Part shown: piece by piece, positions 9,014 to 18,144 of the stretch
Position numbering within the stretch: the stretch's first letter is position 1
Layout: each line of letters begins with the position of its first letter
DNA from: Allobosea sp. CRIB-10
GTDB lineage: Bacteria > Pseudomonadota > Alphaproteobacteria > Rhizobiales > Beijerinckiaceae
Reading direction: 5' to 3'
DNA length: 64,000 nucleotides
Assembly (NCBI RefSeq): GCF_900112185.1
Contig: NZ_FOKP01000008.1
Coordinates: forward strand, 124,001-188,000
Notes under the pieces: model-generated
The model's database searches: none
The model's input: only the letters and a program-made list of their open reading frames with translations
Told to the model about the DNA's origin: nothing
Position numbers and translations under genes: made by a program

Positions 9014-10114
9014 GTGACGGTCGAAGACCGCCAGGACTCCGACCGCCCCCTCGTGGCGGCGGTCCCACTACCGGGCGAGCGGCCCGCGCCGCCGGACGCG
9101 GCTCGGTTTGCTCCGGCCCCGTTCCAGCGCCCTCCCCCGACGACTTATGCCGCGCTCGATCTCGGCACCAATAACTGCCGCCTGTTGATCGCGCGGCCGG
9201 CGCAGCATGGCTTTCGTGTCGTCGACGCCTTCTCGCGGATCGTGCGGCTCGGCGAGGGCCTCGGTGCCAGCGGCCGGCTCTGCGACGACGCGATGGACCG
9301 CGCCGTCGAGGCGCTCAAGGTCTGCAAGAGCAAGATGGACCATCGCGGCGTCACCCGCGCCCGCCTGATCACCACCGAGGCCTGCCGGGCGGCGACCAAT
9401 GGCGTCGAGTTCGTCCGCCGCGTCGGCGAGGAAGCGCGATTGAACCTCGAGATCGTCGACCAGCGCACGGAAGCCTCGCTCGCCGTCACCGGCTGTGCCG
9501 CGCTGGCGGCGCCCGAGGCCGGCGCGGTGATCGTCTTCGACATCGGCGGCGGCTCGACCGAGATCGTCTGGCTCGGCGGGCGCGAGGCCGGGCGCGACCC
9601 GGCCCAGCGCATCCGCGAATGGGCCTCGCTGCCGATCGGCGTCGTCTCGGTGGCGGAGCGCTATGGCGGCGTCGAGGTCGGGCGCGAAAAATTCGAGCGC
9701 ATGGTCACCGATTGCAGCGAGGCGCTCGCGCCCTTCGCCGCCAAGGCGGCGGCGGCGCGCGAGGCACCGAATTTCCATCTGCTCGGCACCTCCGGCACGG
9801 TCACGACCGTCGCCGGAATCCATCTGCGGCTGCCGCGCTACGACCGGCGCCAGGTCGACGGGCTGTGGATGCAGGATGGCGACATCTGCAGCGTCATCGA
9901 CGAGCTCGTCGAGATGGACTATGCCCAGCGCCAGGCCAATGCCTGCATCGGCCGCGAGCGGGCCGATCTGGTGCTCGCCGGCTGCGCCATCTTCGAGGCA
10001 ATCCGGCGCGCCTTCCCGAGCCCGAAGGTGCGCATCGCCGATCGCGGCCTGCGCGAGGGCATCCTGCTCAGGATGATGCATGAGGACCGCGCCTGGTGGC
10101 GCCGAAGGCAATGA
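9014..10114 (+). CDS. Ppx/GppA family phosphatase
   Basis: 366 residues with a GTG start at 9014, supported by GAAGGG at 9001-9006. The actin-like fold motifs ALDLGTNNCRLLIA (residues ~50-63) and VFDIGGGSTEIVWLGG (~174-189) mark the exopolyphosphatase/guanosine pentaphosphate phosphatase family, as does GTSGTVTTVAGIH. It lacks the long C-terminal extension of E. coli Ppx, as is usual in alphaproteobacteria. Hydrolyses polyphosphate and/or pppGpp; which one cannot be read from sequence. The first ~40 residues are low-complexity and proline-rich. Overlaps rlmE by ATGA, a pairing that ties it to an RNA-modification transcript. Confidence 0.9.
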   Translation: MTVEDRQDSDRPLVAAVPLPGERPAPPDAARFAPAPFQRPPPTTYAALDLGTNNCRLLIARPAQHGFRVVDAFSRIVRLGEGLGASGRLCDDAMDRAVEALKVCKSKMDHRGVTRARLITTEACRAATNGVEFVRRVGEEARLNLEIVDQRTEASLAVTGCAALAAPEAGAVIVFDIGGGSTEIVWLGGREAGRDPAQRIREWASLPIGVVSVAERYGGVEVGREKFERMVTDCSEALAPFAAKAAAAREAPNFHLLGTSGTVTTVAGIHLRLPRYDRRQVDGLWMQDGDICSVIDELVEMDYAQRQANACIGRERADLVLAGCAIFEAIRRAFPSPKVRIADRGLREGILLRMMHEDRAWWRRRQ

Positions 10115-10827
10115 CGACGACGAAATCCGGCGGTGGCGCACGCGACCTGCGCATAAAGGTCAAGAAGCCCGCCAAGCGCAGCCATTCCTCGCAGCTCTGG
10201 CTCGAGCGCCAGCTCAACGACCCCTATGTGAAGCGGGCGCGCGAAATGGGCTATCGCTCGCGCGCGGCCTTCAAGCTCGCCGAGATGGACGAGCGCTACA
10301 AGTTCCTGAAGCCCGGCCAGAAGCTGGTCGATCTCGGCTGCGCGCCGGGCGGCTGGTGCCAGGTCGCCGGCGCCAAGGTCGGGCTCGACAAGGGCAAGGG
10401 CAAGATCATCGGCATCGACCTCCTGCCGGTCGACCCGATCCCGCATGTCGAGCTGATCCAGCTCGACTTCATGGCGGAGGAAGCCCCTGCCCTGCTGATG
10501 GAGAAGCTCGGCGGCAAGGCCGACGGGGTCATGTCCGACATGGCCGCCAACACCACCGGCCACAAGAAGACCGACCATCTCAGGATCATCGGCCTCGCCG
10601 AAGCGGCAATCGAGTTCGCCAATGACGTGCTGGCGCCGGGCGGCTTCTTCCTGGCCAAGCTGTTCCAGGGCGGCGATTCGGCCAATCTGCTGGCGCAGCT
10701 CAAGCGCGACTTCACCCTCGTGCGAAACATCAAGCCGGCGGCGAGCCGAGCCGATTCGTCAGAACTCTACGTGCTGGCGACCGGTTTCCGGCGGAAACCC
10801 GAAGCCGAGTTGGACGCGGAAGACTGA
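10111..10827 (+). CDS. rlmE: 23S rRNA (uridine-2'-O)-methyltransferase RlmE (FtsJ/RrmJ)
   Basis: 238 residues starting at the ATG at 10111, which overlaps the ppx stop. Methylates the 2'-OH of the A-loop uridine (U2552 in E. coli) of 23S rRNA using SAM. The SAM loop DLGCAPGGWCQVA and the K-D-K-E catalytic residues are visible in SRAAFKL, SDMAANTTGH, FLAKLFQGG and SSELYVLATG. A basic N-terminal extension of ~35 residues (KVKKPAKRSHSS) precedes the core, as in other alphaproteobacterial homologues. Convergent with the ABC operon, 5 bp away. Confidence 0.95.
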   Translation: MTTTKSGGGARDLRIKVKKPAKRSHSSQLWLERQLNDPYVKRAREMGYRSRAAFKLAEMDERYKFLKPGQKLVDLGCAPGGWCQVAGAKVGLDKGKGKIIGIDLLPVDPIPHVELIQLDFMAEEAPALLMEKLGGKADGVMSDMAANTTGHKKTDHLRIIGLAEAAIEFANDVLAPGGFFLAKLFQGGDSANLLAQLKRDFTLVRNIKPAASRADSSELYVLATGFRRKPEAELDAED

Positions 10828-10832
10828 TCGTC

Positions 10833-11510
10833 TCAGCTCTCGGCCAGCCGGCCATCGACCAGATGGATACGGCGGCTCGCCTTGGCGGCCATCTCTGTAT
10901 CGTGGGTCACCGCGATCACCGTCTTGCCGCGCTCGCGCACCAGCGCATCGAGAATCGAAAAGACCTGCTCGGAACTCCGGCTGTCGAGGCTGCCAGTCGG
11001 CTCATCGGCGAGGATCAGCGGCGGGTCGTTGGCGAGCGAACGGGCGACGGCAACACGCTGGCGCTGGCCGCCCGAGAGCTGGTCGGGCCGCTTGTCGAGA
11101 TGGTCGTGAAGACCGAGCGCGCTCAGCAGCTCGGTCGAACGATCGCGCATGGCGACGGTACCGAGCCGGCCGAGGCGGCGCATCGGGATCTCGACATTCT
11201 CCCGCACCGTGAATTCCGGCAGCAGGAAGTGGAACTGGAAGACGAAGCCGAGCGTGCCCAGCCGGATCGCCGCGCGCTCGCGTTCAGTCAATCCGGCGGT
11301 ATCCCGGCCCTCGATCGCGAGCGTGCCGCTGGTCGGCCGGTCGAGCAGACCGAGCAGATAGAGCAGCGAGGATTTGCCCGAGCCGGAGGGGCCGGTGATG
11401 GCGACGAACTCGCCCGCCCCGATCGCCAGCGTGATGTCCTGAACCAGCGTCACCGGCACGGCGGCGGGCAGGACGCGGGTCACCCCCTGTGTTTCAATCA
11501 ACGGGCTCAT
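10833..11510 (-). CDS. ABC transporter ATP-binding protein, MacB/LolD type
   Basis: 225 residues with a complete nucleotide-binding domain: Walker [12 protein letters not shown] (~40-50), signature LSGGQRQRVAVARSL (~146) and Walker B LILADEPTGSLDS (~166). The subfamily is the one that powers FtsX-like permeases (LolD, MacB, DevA). Its ATG overlaps the permease stop by 4 bp, placing it last in an adaptor-permease-ATPase operon. It should drive a mechanotransmission-type efflux or extraction pump rather than import. The substrate is unknown; a TetR repressor controls the operon. Confidence 0.92.
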   Translation of the reverse strand: MSPLIETQGVTRVLPAAVPVTLVQDITLAIGAGEFVAITGPSGSGKSSLLYLLGLLDRPTSGTLAIEGRDTAGLTERERAAIRLGTLGFVFQFHFLLPEFTVRENVEIPMRRLGRLGTVAMRDRSTELLSALGLHDHLDKRPDQLSGGQRQRVAVARSLANDPPLILADEPTGSLDSRSSEQVFSILDALVRERGKTVIAVTHDTEMAAKASRRIHLVDGRLAES

Positions 11511-12754
11511 GTCGCGCCCCGGATGATGTCGACCGGGTTGAGCCGCGCCGCCTGCCTTGCCGGCAGGTAGCCGGCGATACCAGCCGAGACGAGGGCGAAG
11601 CCCGCGGCGATCAAATAGTGCCAGATGCTCCAGGCCAGCGGCAGGCGGGTGATCTCCTGCGCGACATTGGCGCCCGACAATTCGAAGCGGACCAGCGAGA
11701 GCGCGAAGCAGAGGAGGAAGCCGACCGCCCAGCCGACCAGCGAGCCGCCGGCGCCGAGCGCCAGCCCTTCGAGCAGGAAGAGGCGGCGCATATCGGTCTC
11801 AGTGAAGCCGAGCGACTTCAGGATGGCGATGTCGCGCGCCTTCTCATGGGTGATGGTCGAGATGATGTTGAAGATGCCGAAGCCGGCCACCAGCAGGATC
11901 GCGCCGACGACTGTGTACATGATCACATTGCGGATCACGAGCGCCTCGAGCAGCGACTCGTTCGCCTCCTGCCAGGCCATCGCCTTGTAGCCGAGCTGCG
12001 CCTCGGCCCGGCGCGCCACCTGCGGCGCGGCGTTGGGGTCGTCGAGCTTCAGCCTGATCTCGTTGATCGCGTTGGGGCGCTCGCTGAGGATCTGGGCGTT
12101 CTTGAGCAGGACATAGCCCTCGCCCTCGTCGCGGGCGGTGGTGCCGGTGTGGAACAGGCCGACGATCTTGAAGGCGCGGCTCTGGCCGGTCGAGGAGACG
12201 ACGGTCACCGTGGTGCCGAGATCGGCGCCGAGGCGCTGCGCCAGCCGGTCGCCGACGACGATGTTGTTGCCGCCGGCGATCAGCGAGGTGAAGCTGCCCT
12301 GGCGGAAATCCTTGGCGAGCGAGGAGACCTTCATCTCCGCCTGCGGCTCGATGCCGATGATGGCGATGCCGACATCGCGGCCGGAATAGCGCACCACGCC
12401 TTGCGTCTTCAGGCTGAGCGCCAGCCGCCCCGGCACCCAGGCCCGCAGCATCGCGACGGCCTCGGTCGGGTTGAGGATGCCGCGCCGGTCGTCCTTCGGC
12501 CGCAGGCCGGCGATCTGGACCGCGGCAAAGGCGTCCTGCGCCGGCTGGCGGCGGGCATTCCGGTACTCGTCGGTGATGTCGACATGCGGCATCGTGTCGA
12601 CGAGGCGGGCGACGAAATCATCCTCGCCGCCCTGCATCAGCGAGGCCATCGCGATCGAGAAGCCGACGCCGAGCGCGACGCCGACGATCGCGACCAGGGT
12701 CTGCCGGCCGCGGCCGCTGATATGCGTCAGGGCCAAAGCGAGGATCAGCCGCAT
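11507..12754 (-). CDS. ABC transporter permease, FtsX/MacB family
   Basis: 415 residues. One N-terminal membrane helix (~7-30), a large periplasmic MacB-like core domain (~35-270, e.g. YRNARRQPAQDAFAAVQ), then three C-terminal helices with the FtsX signature EKARDIAILKSLGFTETDMRRLFLLEG. This topology is typical of the DevC/MacB/LolCE group. The start at 12754 was chosen over an in-frame ATG at 12778 because GGAGG lies 8 bases before it and because it avoids overlapping the adaptor gene. Forms the pump with the ATPase and adaptor genes on either side. Confidence 0.9.
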   Translation of the reverse strand: MRLILALALTHISGRGRQTLVAIVGVALGVGFSIAMASLMQGGEDDFVARLVDTMPHVDITDEYRNARRQPAQDAFAAVQIAGLRPKDDRRGILNPTEAVAMLRAWVPGRLALSLKTQGVVRYSGRDVGIAIIGIEPQAEMKVSSLAKDFRQGSFTSLIAGGNNIVVGDRLAQRLGADLGTTVTVVSSTGQSRAFKIVGLFHTGTTARDEGEGYVLLKNAQILSERPNAINEIRLKLDDPNAAPQVARRAEAQLGYKAMAWQEANESLLEALVIRNVIMYTVVGAILLVAGFGIFNIISTITHEKARDIAILKSLGFTETDMRRLFLLEGLALGAGGSLVGWAVGFLLCFALSLVRFELSGANVAQEITRLPLAWSIWHYLIAAGFALVSAGIAGYLPARQAARLNPVDIIRGAT

Positions 12755-12758
12755 GGCT

Positions 12759-13757
12759 TCAGCCTCCTGCCGGCGCAACCCGGGCGCCGTCGCCGAGCTT
12801 GTCGGGATAGGGCATGACGACCCGCGCCTCTTCCGTCAGCCCCGAAAGCACCTCGACATCGCCGGTGCCGCGAATACCGATCGCGAGCTCGCGGCGGCGG
12901 GCGCGGTCGCCGTCGACGACGAAGACGGCATTGCCCTGCACGGCGGCGACCGGCAGCAGCAGGGCCTCCTTCGCCACCCGCACGATGATGTTGAGCTCGA
13001 CCGTCATGCCGATCAGCAGGGGCGTATCGTCCGGCAGAGCGAGGTAGACGCGATAGGTCTTGGCAACGGGATCGCCCTTGGGCGTGATGCTGTCGACGGT
13101 GCCCTCCAGCGTCCGGCCGGGGAAGGCGTCGGCCCGGATCAGGGCGCGCTGGCCGGGCTTGACCTGGGGGATATCCTCCTCGTTGACCTCGGCGACGACG
13201 CGCAGCGGCCTGGCCTCGCCGATCCAGAACAGGACGGTGCCGGGCTCGGCGATCTCGCCGACCTCGCCGTCGCGGCGCAGCACCGTGCCGCGCATCGGGG
13301 CGCGCAGCACATAGTTTTCGAGGCGCGCGATCTGGCCGGCGATCAGCGCCGAGGCCTGCCCCATCTCGCTGCGGGCACGGTCGAGCGCCTGCTGGCTCCC
13401 GACATTGCGCTCGACCAGAACCGCTAGCCGGTCATGCTCGGCGGTGGCGAGCTTCTGGCGGGCCTTGAGCTCGGCGAGGGTCGCCTCGGCCTGCACGCTG
13501 TCGAGGCGAGCGAGGACATGCCCCTGCTCCACGCGCTGGCCCTCACAATCGCAGCGCTCGACGATTCGCTCGCGCACCAGCGCCGTGACCTTGGCCCAGT
13601 TGCGCGGCTCGACCGTGCCGGTGGCGTAGACGATCTCGGCGGCATCGCCGCGCCGGGCTGCGACCGTCGCGACTGCGGCAGGCTTGGCCAGGAACCAATA
13701 GGCGCCGCCAGCGGCGGCGATGGCCGCGGCGGCAAGAAGAAGACGAGAGAACTTCAC
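12759..13757 (-). CDS. Periplasmic adaptor (HlyD/MacA family) of the ABC efflux pump
   Basis: 332 residues from a GTG at 13757, selected for the GGGGGA Shine-Dalgarno just upstream; an ATG pair at 13781/13778 would precede that site. Signal anchor ~5-25 (LLLAAAAIAAAGGAYWFL), then a split lipoyl/barrel-sandwich domain (VYATGTVEPRNWAKV ... LRAPMRGTVLRRDGEVGEI) around a coiled-coil hairpin (~90-150), and beta-barrel and membrane-proximal domains. First gene of the operon, directly facing the TetR gene and its operator, which points to induction by whatever ligand releases that repressor. No outer-membrane TolC partner gene is nearby. Confidence 0.9.
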   Translation of the reverse strand: MKFSRLLLAAAAIAAAGGAYWFLAKPAAVATVAARRGDAAEIVYATGTVEPRNWAKVTALVRERIVERCDCEGQRVEQGHVLARLDSVQAEATLAELKARQKLATAEHDRLAVLVERNVGSQQALDRARSEMGQASALIAGQIARLENYVLRAPMRGTVLRRDGEVGEIAEPGTVLFWIGEARPLRVVAEVNEEDIPQVKPGQRALIRADAFPGRTLEGTVDSITPKGDPVAKTYRVYLALPDDTPLLIGMTVELNIIVRVAKEALLLPVAAVQGNAVFVVDGDRARRRELAIGIRGTGDVEVLSGLTEEARVVMPYPDKLGDGARVAPAGG

Positions 13758-13857
13758 GACATCCCCCGCAGGAGGCATCACGCCGGCCTGCCCTGCTCGC
13801 GATCATCGCGAGTCGGACGCGTTGCGCCGGCAGCGTCTTGCGCGCACAATCGCGAAA

Positions 13858-13895
13858 GACCGACCGTCGGTCATTTTACAGACCGACGGTCGGTC
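13858..13895. promoter_or_regulatory. Double palindromic operator for the adjacent TetR regulator
   Basis: Two perfect 15-bp palindromes, GACCGACCGTCGGTC (13858-13872) and GACCGACGGTCGGTC (13881-13895), 23 bp centre to centre, separated by ATTTTACA. They sit between the divergent efflux operon (start 13757) and the tetR gene (13916), so one repressor can control both. Site assignment is inference from position and symmetry. Confidence 0.85.
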
Positions 13896-13915
13896 GTCAA
13901 GAGAAAGCGTGTTGG

Positions 13916-14605
13916 ATGCCCCGTATCGTGAAGTCCGCGGATGATCGCAGAAACCAGATCCTCGACGGCGCCCAGGCGCTGTTCTTCGAGCGCGGCTACG
14001 AGCGGACGACGGTCAACGACGTGATCGCCAAGGTCGGCATCTCGAAGGGCGGCTTCTACCACCACTTCTCGGCCAAGGAGGATCTGCTGGAGGGGATCAC
14101 CGCCCGGCTGGCGCAGGACGCCGTCGCGCGCGTCCGCGACATCCTCGACGACCCCGCGCTCGGCGCACTCGAACGCTTGAACGCTTTCCTCGCCCGCTCA
14201 CGCCAGATGAAGCGCGAGGACGCGCCGAAGCTGCGCGCCGCCTTCGACGTCATCTTCCGGCCCGAGAACCTCCTGCTCTACCACAGGATCAACGCCGCCT
14301 CGATCGCGGTGATGCGGCCGGTGCTGACCCGCATCATCGTCGAAGGCACGGCGGAAGGCGTGTTCGCGGTGCCCGAGCCTGAGGCGGCCGCGGACATCAT
14401 CCTGCATATCGGCGCGAGCACGCACGACATCATGGCGCGCACAATCACCGCATCGGGCACGGCCGAGGAGGATGCGGCGATCGACGAGCTCGACCGGCGC
14501 CTACACTTTTACGGCATCGCAGTCGACCGCATCCTCGGCCTGCCCGACGGCAGTGTCCCCTTCGTCGAACCCGGTTTCACGCGCGCCGTGATGACAGCGC
14601 GCTGA
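13916..14605 (+). CDS. TetR/AcrR family transcriptional repressor
   Basis: 229 residues from the ATG at 13916. N-terminal DNA-binding domain with the TetR recognition helix in TTVNDVIAKVGISKGGFYHHF (residues ~29-49); the helical C-terminal ligand/dimer domain shows no family-specific motif I recognise. It begins 20 bp after the second operator palindrome, so it almost certainly represses itself and the divergent ABC efflux operon. An open frame exists further upstream, but it would run through the operator and is not used. Confidence 0.92.
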   Translation: MPRIVKSADDRRNQILDGAQALFFERGYERTTVNDVIAKVGISKGGFYHHFSAKEDLLEGITARLAQDAVARVRDILDDPALGALERLNAFLARSRQMKREDAPKLRAAFDVIFRPENLLLYHRINAASIAVMRPVLTRIIVEGTAEGVFAVPEPEAAADIILHIGASTHDIMARTITASGTAEEDAAIDELDRRLHFYGIAVDRILGLPDGSVPFVEPGFTRAVMTAR

Positions 14606-14611
14606 TTGGTA

Positions 14612-15052
14612 TCAGCCGGCGCGGCCCGCAAGGTCGATCGCCGCCTTCACCGCGACCGCGTAGCCCTGCGGCCCCAGCCCGGCGATGACCGCCGTCGCGG
14701 CGAGCGAGACATAGGATTTGTGGTAGTGCGGCTCGCGGCGGTGGATGTTCGAGATGTGGAGCTCGACGATCGGCCCCGGGAACATCTTCAGAGCGTCGAG
14801 GATCGCGATCGAGGTGAAGGAATAGGCGGCGGGGTTGATGATGATCGCGGCGCCCTGGTCGATCGCCTCGTGAATCCAGTCGATCAGCTCGTATTCGCGA
14901 TTGCTCTGGCGGAAGACGATCTCGCGCCCGCCGGCAGCCTCAACGCACATCGTCTCGACCTCGGCGAGCGTGGTGGAGCCATAGATCTGCGGCTCGCGCG
15001 TGCCGAGCCGGTTCAGATTGGGGCCGTTGAGGACATAGATCGGCTTGCTCAC
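14612..15052 (-). CDS. aroQ: Type II 3-dehydroquinate dehydratase
   Basis: 146 residues, standard for the small dodecameric type II enzyme, from a GTG at 15052 with AGGAGAGG upstream. Interconverts 3-dehydroquinate and 3-dehydroshikimate. Motifs seen: [18 protein letters not shown] with the catalytic tyrosine, [29 protein letters not shown], and [18 protein letters not shown]. It is the last gene of a TRAP transporter operon (18 bp after dctM) under a GntR regulator, which favours a catabolic role on imported quinate/shikimate-like acids over biosynthesis; a housekeeping role is still possible because no other dehydroquinase gene is visible in the window. Confidence 0.92.
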   Translation of the reverse strand: MSKPIYVLNGPNLNRLGTREPQIYGSTTLAEVETMCVEAAGGREIVFRQSNREYELIDWIHEAIDQGAAIIINPAAYSFTSIAILDALKMFPGPIVELHISNIHRREPHYHKSYVSLAATAVIAGLGPQGYAVAVKAAIDLAGRAG

Positions 15053-15069
15053 GGGTCGGTCCTCTCCTG

Positions 15070-16365
15070 TCAGCCCTGGTAGCCCATCAGGCGCGGCAGC
15101 CAGAGCACGAGGCTTGGGAAGAAGGTGATCAGCGCCAGCGCGACCAGCATGGCGCCAAGGAAGGGCATGCATTCGCGCACGATCTGGCGCAGCGGCACCT
15201 CGGCGATATTGGTCATGATGAAGAGCAGGAGACCGTAGGGCGGCGTGATCAGGCCGAGCATGATGTTGACGATCACGACAACGCCGAAATGCACCATGTC
15301 GATGCCGAGCGCCTTGGCGGTCGGGATCAGCACGGGAACGACGATCAGCAGGATCGCGGTGCCCTCGAGCAAACAGCCGAGGATCAGCAGCAGCAGATTG
15401 ACCAGGATGAGGAAGCCGAGCGGCGACAGGTTCCAGCCGGCCAGCAACACGCGCAGGCTGTCGGGAATGTTCTCGATGGTGACGACGTAGTTGAAGACCA
15501 GCGCGCCGGCGATCAGCATTCCGATCGAGGCGGTGGTGCGGGCGCTGTAGGCGAGCGAACCGTAAAAGGTGCGGAAGCTGACGCTGCGATAGAGCAGCAC
15601 CGAGACGGCGAGCGCATAGGCCGCGGCGACGGCGGCGGCCTCGGTCGGCGTCGTCGCACCGCCATAGATGCCGCCGAGCAGCACGACCGGCATCATCAGC
15701 GCCGGAAGGGCCCGCCAGGTGATGCCCGGCCATTGCCGCAACGGGATCGGCGGCTCGACCGGGAAATTACGCCGCCTGGCGGCCGAGGCGACGATCGTCA
15801 TCTGCGCCAGCGCCATCAGCAGGCCCGGGATGACGCCGCCGAGGAAGAGGAAGCCGATCGAGGCGTCGGAGACCAGCGCGTAGAGCACCATAGGGATCGA
15901 GGGCGGGATGATCGGCCCGATCACCGAGGACGCGGCGGTCAGCGCCGCGGCGAAGGCCGGCGGGTACCGGCCATCCCTGGTCATCATCGCCTGCATCATC
16001 CGCCCGGTGCCGGCGGCGTCGGCGATGGCCGAGCCCGACATGCCGGCGAAGATCAGGCTCTGGAGGACGTTGACCTGGGCGAGCCCGCCCCTGAAGCGGC
16101 CGACCAGCGCATCGCAGAAGCGCAGCAGCCGCTCGGTCATCGAGCCGATGTTCATCAGCTCGGCCGCCAGGATGAAGAGCGGTACGGCGAGGATGACGTA
16201 GTTGGTGTACATGCCGTTGAGCAGCTGCTCGGCGGCGATCGAGAGGTCCTGCCCGGCGACGAGGAGGTAGAGGATCGAGCCGGCAATCATGGCATGGCCG
16301 ATCGGCAAACCGAGCAGCGAGAGCGTGACGATGGCGAGGATGGCGAGGGAGAACGGCGTGCTCAT
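15070..16365 (-). CDS. dctM: TRAP transporter large permease DctM
   Basis: 431 residues, about 11-12 hydrophobic helices, with the DctM signatures [33 protein letters not shown] and [11 protein letters not shown]. Na+-coupled import of an organic acid across the inner membrane together with the small permease and periplasmic binding protein. Its start overlaps the dctQ stop by 4 bp. The adjacent aroQ suggests a cyclic polyol acid such as quinate, shikimate or dehydroshikimate as substrate. Confidence 0.93.
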   Translation of the reverse strand: MSTPFSLAILAIVTLSLLGLPIGHAMIAGSILYLLVAGQDLSIAAEQLLNGMYTNYVILAVPLFILAAELMNIGSMTERLLRFCDALVGRFRGGLAQVNVLQSLIFAGMSGSAIADAAGTGRMMQAMMTRDGRYPPAFAAALTAASSVIGPIIPPSIPMVLYALVSDASIGFLFLGGVIPGLLMALAQMTIVASAARRRNFPVEPPIPLRQWPGITWRALPALMMPVVLLGGIYGGATTPTEAAAVAAAYALAVSVLLYRSVSFRTFYGSLAYSARTTASIGMLIAGALVFNYVVTIENIPDSLRVLLAGWNLSPLGFLILVNLLLLILGCLLEGTAILLIVVPVLIPTAKALGIDMVHFGVVVIVNIMLGLITPPYGLLLFIMTNIAEVPLRQIVRECMPFLGAMLVALALITFFPSLVLWLPRLMGYQG

Positions 16366-16880
16366 ACGCCCGAGCCCGCCTTGGTCGGATCGAAGGCCTC
16401 AGGCGCCTTGCCGCGCAAGGCGCTGAAGCCGAGCCAGAGATAGCGGATGATCGCGCCGACCGCGAAGGCGATGTAGATCGCGTAGACCCAGTTGAACGGC
16501 AGCTTCAGGTATGCGGTGCGCTCGACCTTCATGAAGGCGACGTAGTCGGCCATCGCCGGCAGCGAGATCACATAGAGCACGACGAGCGCGGACGCGGTGA
16601 TCAGCGCCATCACGCGGCGCGGGCCGGGCCCGACCGCGCCATAGATGATGTCGAAGCGGATCTCCTCGCTCTCGCGCAGGACGAAGCCGGCGCCGAACAG
16701 CACGAGCCAGAGCCAGAGGATGACGCTGATCTCGTGCGTCCAGCCGATCGGGAAGTTGAGCAGATAGCGGAAGACGATCTGCACCAGGAAGACGAGGAAC
16801 ATCGCGCCAAGCATCAGCGCGAGCAGGTTCTCGGCCCGGCGCGCCATGAAGGCGCCGAAGGCTTTCAGCGAGTTCGGCAT
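16362..16880 (-). CDS. dctQ: TRAP transporter small permease DctQ
   Basis: 172 residues with four hydrophobic helices (~15-38, ~50-68, ~90-110, ~132-155) and the DctQ features FRYLLNFPIGWTHEIS and LWLVLFGAGFVLRE. GGAGGGG precedes the ATG at 16880; longer in-frame extensions upstream lack a ribosome site and would cross the dctP-dctQ hairpin. Partner of dctM. Confidence 0.9.
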   Translation of the reverse strand: MPNSLKAFGAFMARRAENLLALMLGAMFLVFLVQIVFRYLLNFPIGWTHEISVILWLWLVLFGAGFVLRESEEIRFDIIYGAVGPGPRRVMALITASALVVLYVISLPAMADYVAFMKVERTAYLKLPFNWVYAIYIAFAVGAIIRYLWLGFSALRGKAPEAFDPTKAGSGV

Positions 16881-16899
16881 CGCCCCTCCGATGAAATTC

Positions 16900-16927
16900 G
16901 GCCCGCCGGCCCCTCCCGCGGCGGGCC
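16900..16927 (-). promoter_or_regulatory. Intra-operon hairpin between dctP and dctQ
   Basis: Perfect 9-bp stem (GGCCCGCCG/CGGCGGGCC) with a 9-nt loop in the 103-bp gap, no T-run after it. Such hairpins after a binding-protein gene commonly protect its mRNA or trim transcription of the permease genes; that role is inferred here. Confidence 0.6.
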
Positions 16928-16983
16928 ACGCCAAGCCCCGAAGGACCAGCGCTAGACCTCGGTCGCTGCCGCGTAGCGATACG

Positions 16984-17967
16984 CTAGAGCGCGTTGATCT
17001 TGTCGAGCATGCCGGGCACCCAGCCCTTGGCCAGCTCGGATTCCAGGTATTTCTTCTGCGCGAAGTCGCGGAAGGCCTTGAGATCGGGCGTATAGACCTC
17101 GAGCCCCTGCTTCTTGAAGAAATCGACCAGCTCGGCCTCCTTGGCGAGATGCTCCTTGGTGCTCCAGTCGATGGCGGCATCAGCCGCGGCCTGGAAGGCG
17201 GCCTGCTTCTTCGCATCCATCCCGTCCCAGACGCGCTTGGTGACGCAGAGCAGGTCGAAGCCGACGAGATGCGAGGTCAGCACGATCTGCGAGGAGACCT
17301 CGTAGAACTTCATGTTCTGGACGTTGGGCAGCGGGTTGTCCTGCCCGTCGATCGCGCCGCTCTGCAGGCCGGTATAGACCTCGGCATAGGCCATCGGCGT
17401 CGGATTGGCGCCGAGCGACTGGCCGAGGAACTGCCAGGCGTCGCCGCCGGGCATGCGCAGCTTGACGCCGGCGAGATCGGCCGGGGTGCTGACCTTCTTC
17501 TTCGGCTTCAAGCCGACCTGGCGGGCGCCGAAATAGGTCGGCCCGAGGATTTTGATGTTGAGCTTGTCCTCGGCCATCTTCTTGAGGTCGGCGCCAACCG
17601 GGCTGGCGAAGACCTTCTTGAGATGGTCGGCGTCGCGGAAGAGATAGGCCGAGGTGACGATCGACCAGGCCGGGATCTGGTTCGAGACGTCCTGCGGCGC
17701 GATGTTCCCCATTTCGAGGTTGTTGCGCTGCATGGCGACCAGCTCGGTGCCCTGCTTGAACAGGTTGCCCCCGTAATAGGGTTGCAGCGTGAAGTCGTCC
17801 TTGATGGCCTCGCCGAAGCGCTTCATCATCTCGGCGCGGATGTCCTGCTCCGAGAACACCGCCGAGAAGCGCAGATTGGGCTTGGCCTGCGCGAAGGCCA
17901 CACCGCCCGTCAGTGCGAGTGCGCCACCGGCCGCGAGCAGTGTGCGCCTGTCAATTCCCTGTTTCAT
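16984..17967 (-). CDS. dctP: TRAP transporter substrate-binding protein DctP
   Basis: 327 residues from the ATG at 17967 (GGAGG upstream). N-terminal export signal with a twin-arginine pair and hydrophobic stretch (DRRTLLAAGGALALTGGVAFAQA). DctP-family features include LKPKKKVSTPADLAGVKLRMPG, where the arginine normally clamps the substrate carboxylate, and YTGLQSGAIDGQDNPL. Periplasmic receptor feeding DctQM. First gene of the operon and divergent from the GntR regulator. Confidence 0.92.
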   Translation of the reverse strand: MKQGIDRRTLLAAGGALALTGGVAFAQAKPNLRFSAVFSEQDIRAEMMKRFGEAIKDDFTLQPYYGGNLFKQGTELVAMQRNNLEMGNIAPQDVSNQIPAWSIVTSAYLFRDADHLKKVFASPVGADLKKMAEDKLNIKILGPTYFGARQVGLKPKKKVSTPADLAGVKLRMPGGDAWQFLGQSLGANPTPMAYAEVYTGLQSGAIDGQDNPLPNVQNMKFYEVSSQIVLTSHLVGFDLLCVTKRVWDGMDAKKQAAFQAAADAAIDWSTKEHLAKEAELVDFFKKQGLEVYTPDLKAFRDFAQKKYLESELAKGWVPGMLDKINAL

Positions 17968-18051
17968 GCCGTTCCTCCCTGCGGGTTGGCCCCGCTTCAT
18001 GGCAGACCATGCCCAACGGCGATTCAGCAATCAACTGGTATTTTTATTTTC

Positions 18052-18077
18052 CTCTGATGATTTTGATTTCACCAGAG
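18052..18077. promoter_or_regulatory. Possible operator of the GntR/FCD regulator
   Basis: An AT-rich patch in an otherwise GC-rich region, in the dctP-gntR divergent gap, with the inverted repeat CTCTG-N16-CAGAG. Position suits control of both the TRAP operon and the regulator. Weak evidence: 5-bp arms only. Confidence 0.35.
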
Positions 18078-18144
18078 CAATTGTGCCCTCCCTGCTCCGC
18101 GGCTAAGCTTGCACCGCCAGCCGCAGTTCCGGACGGATCCACGC

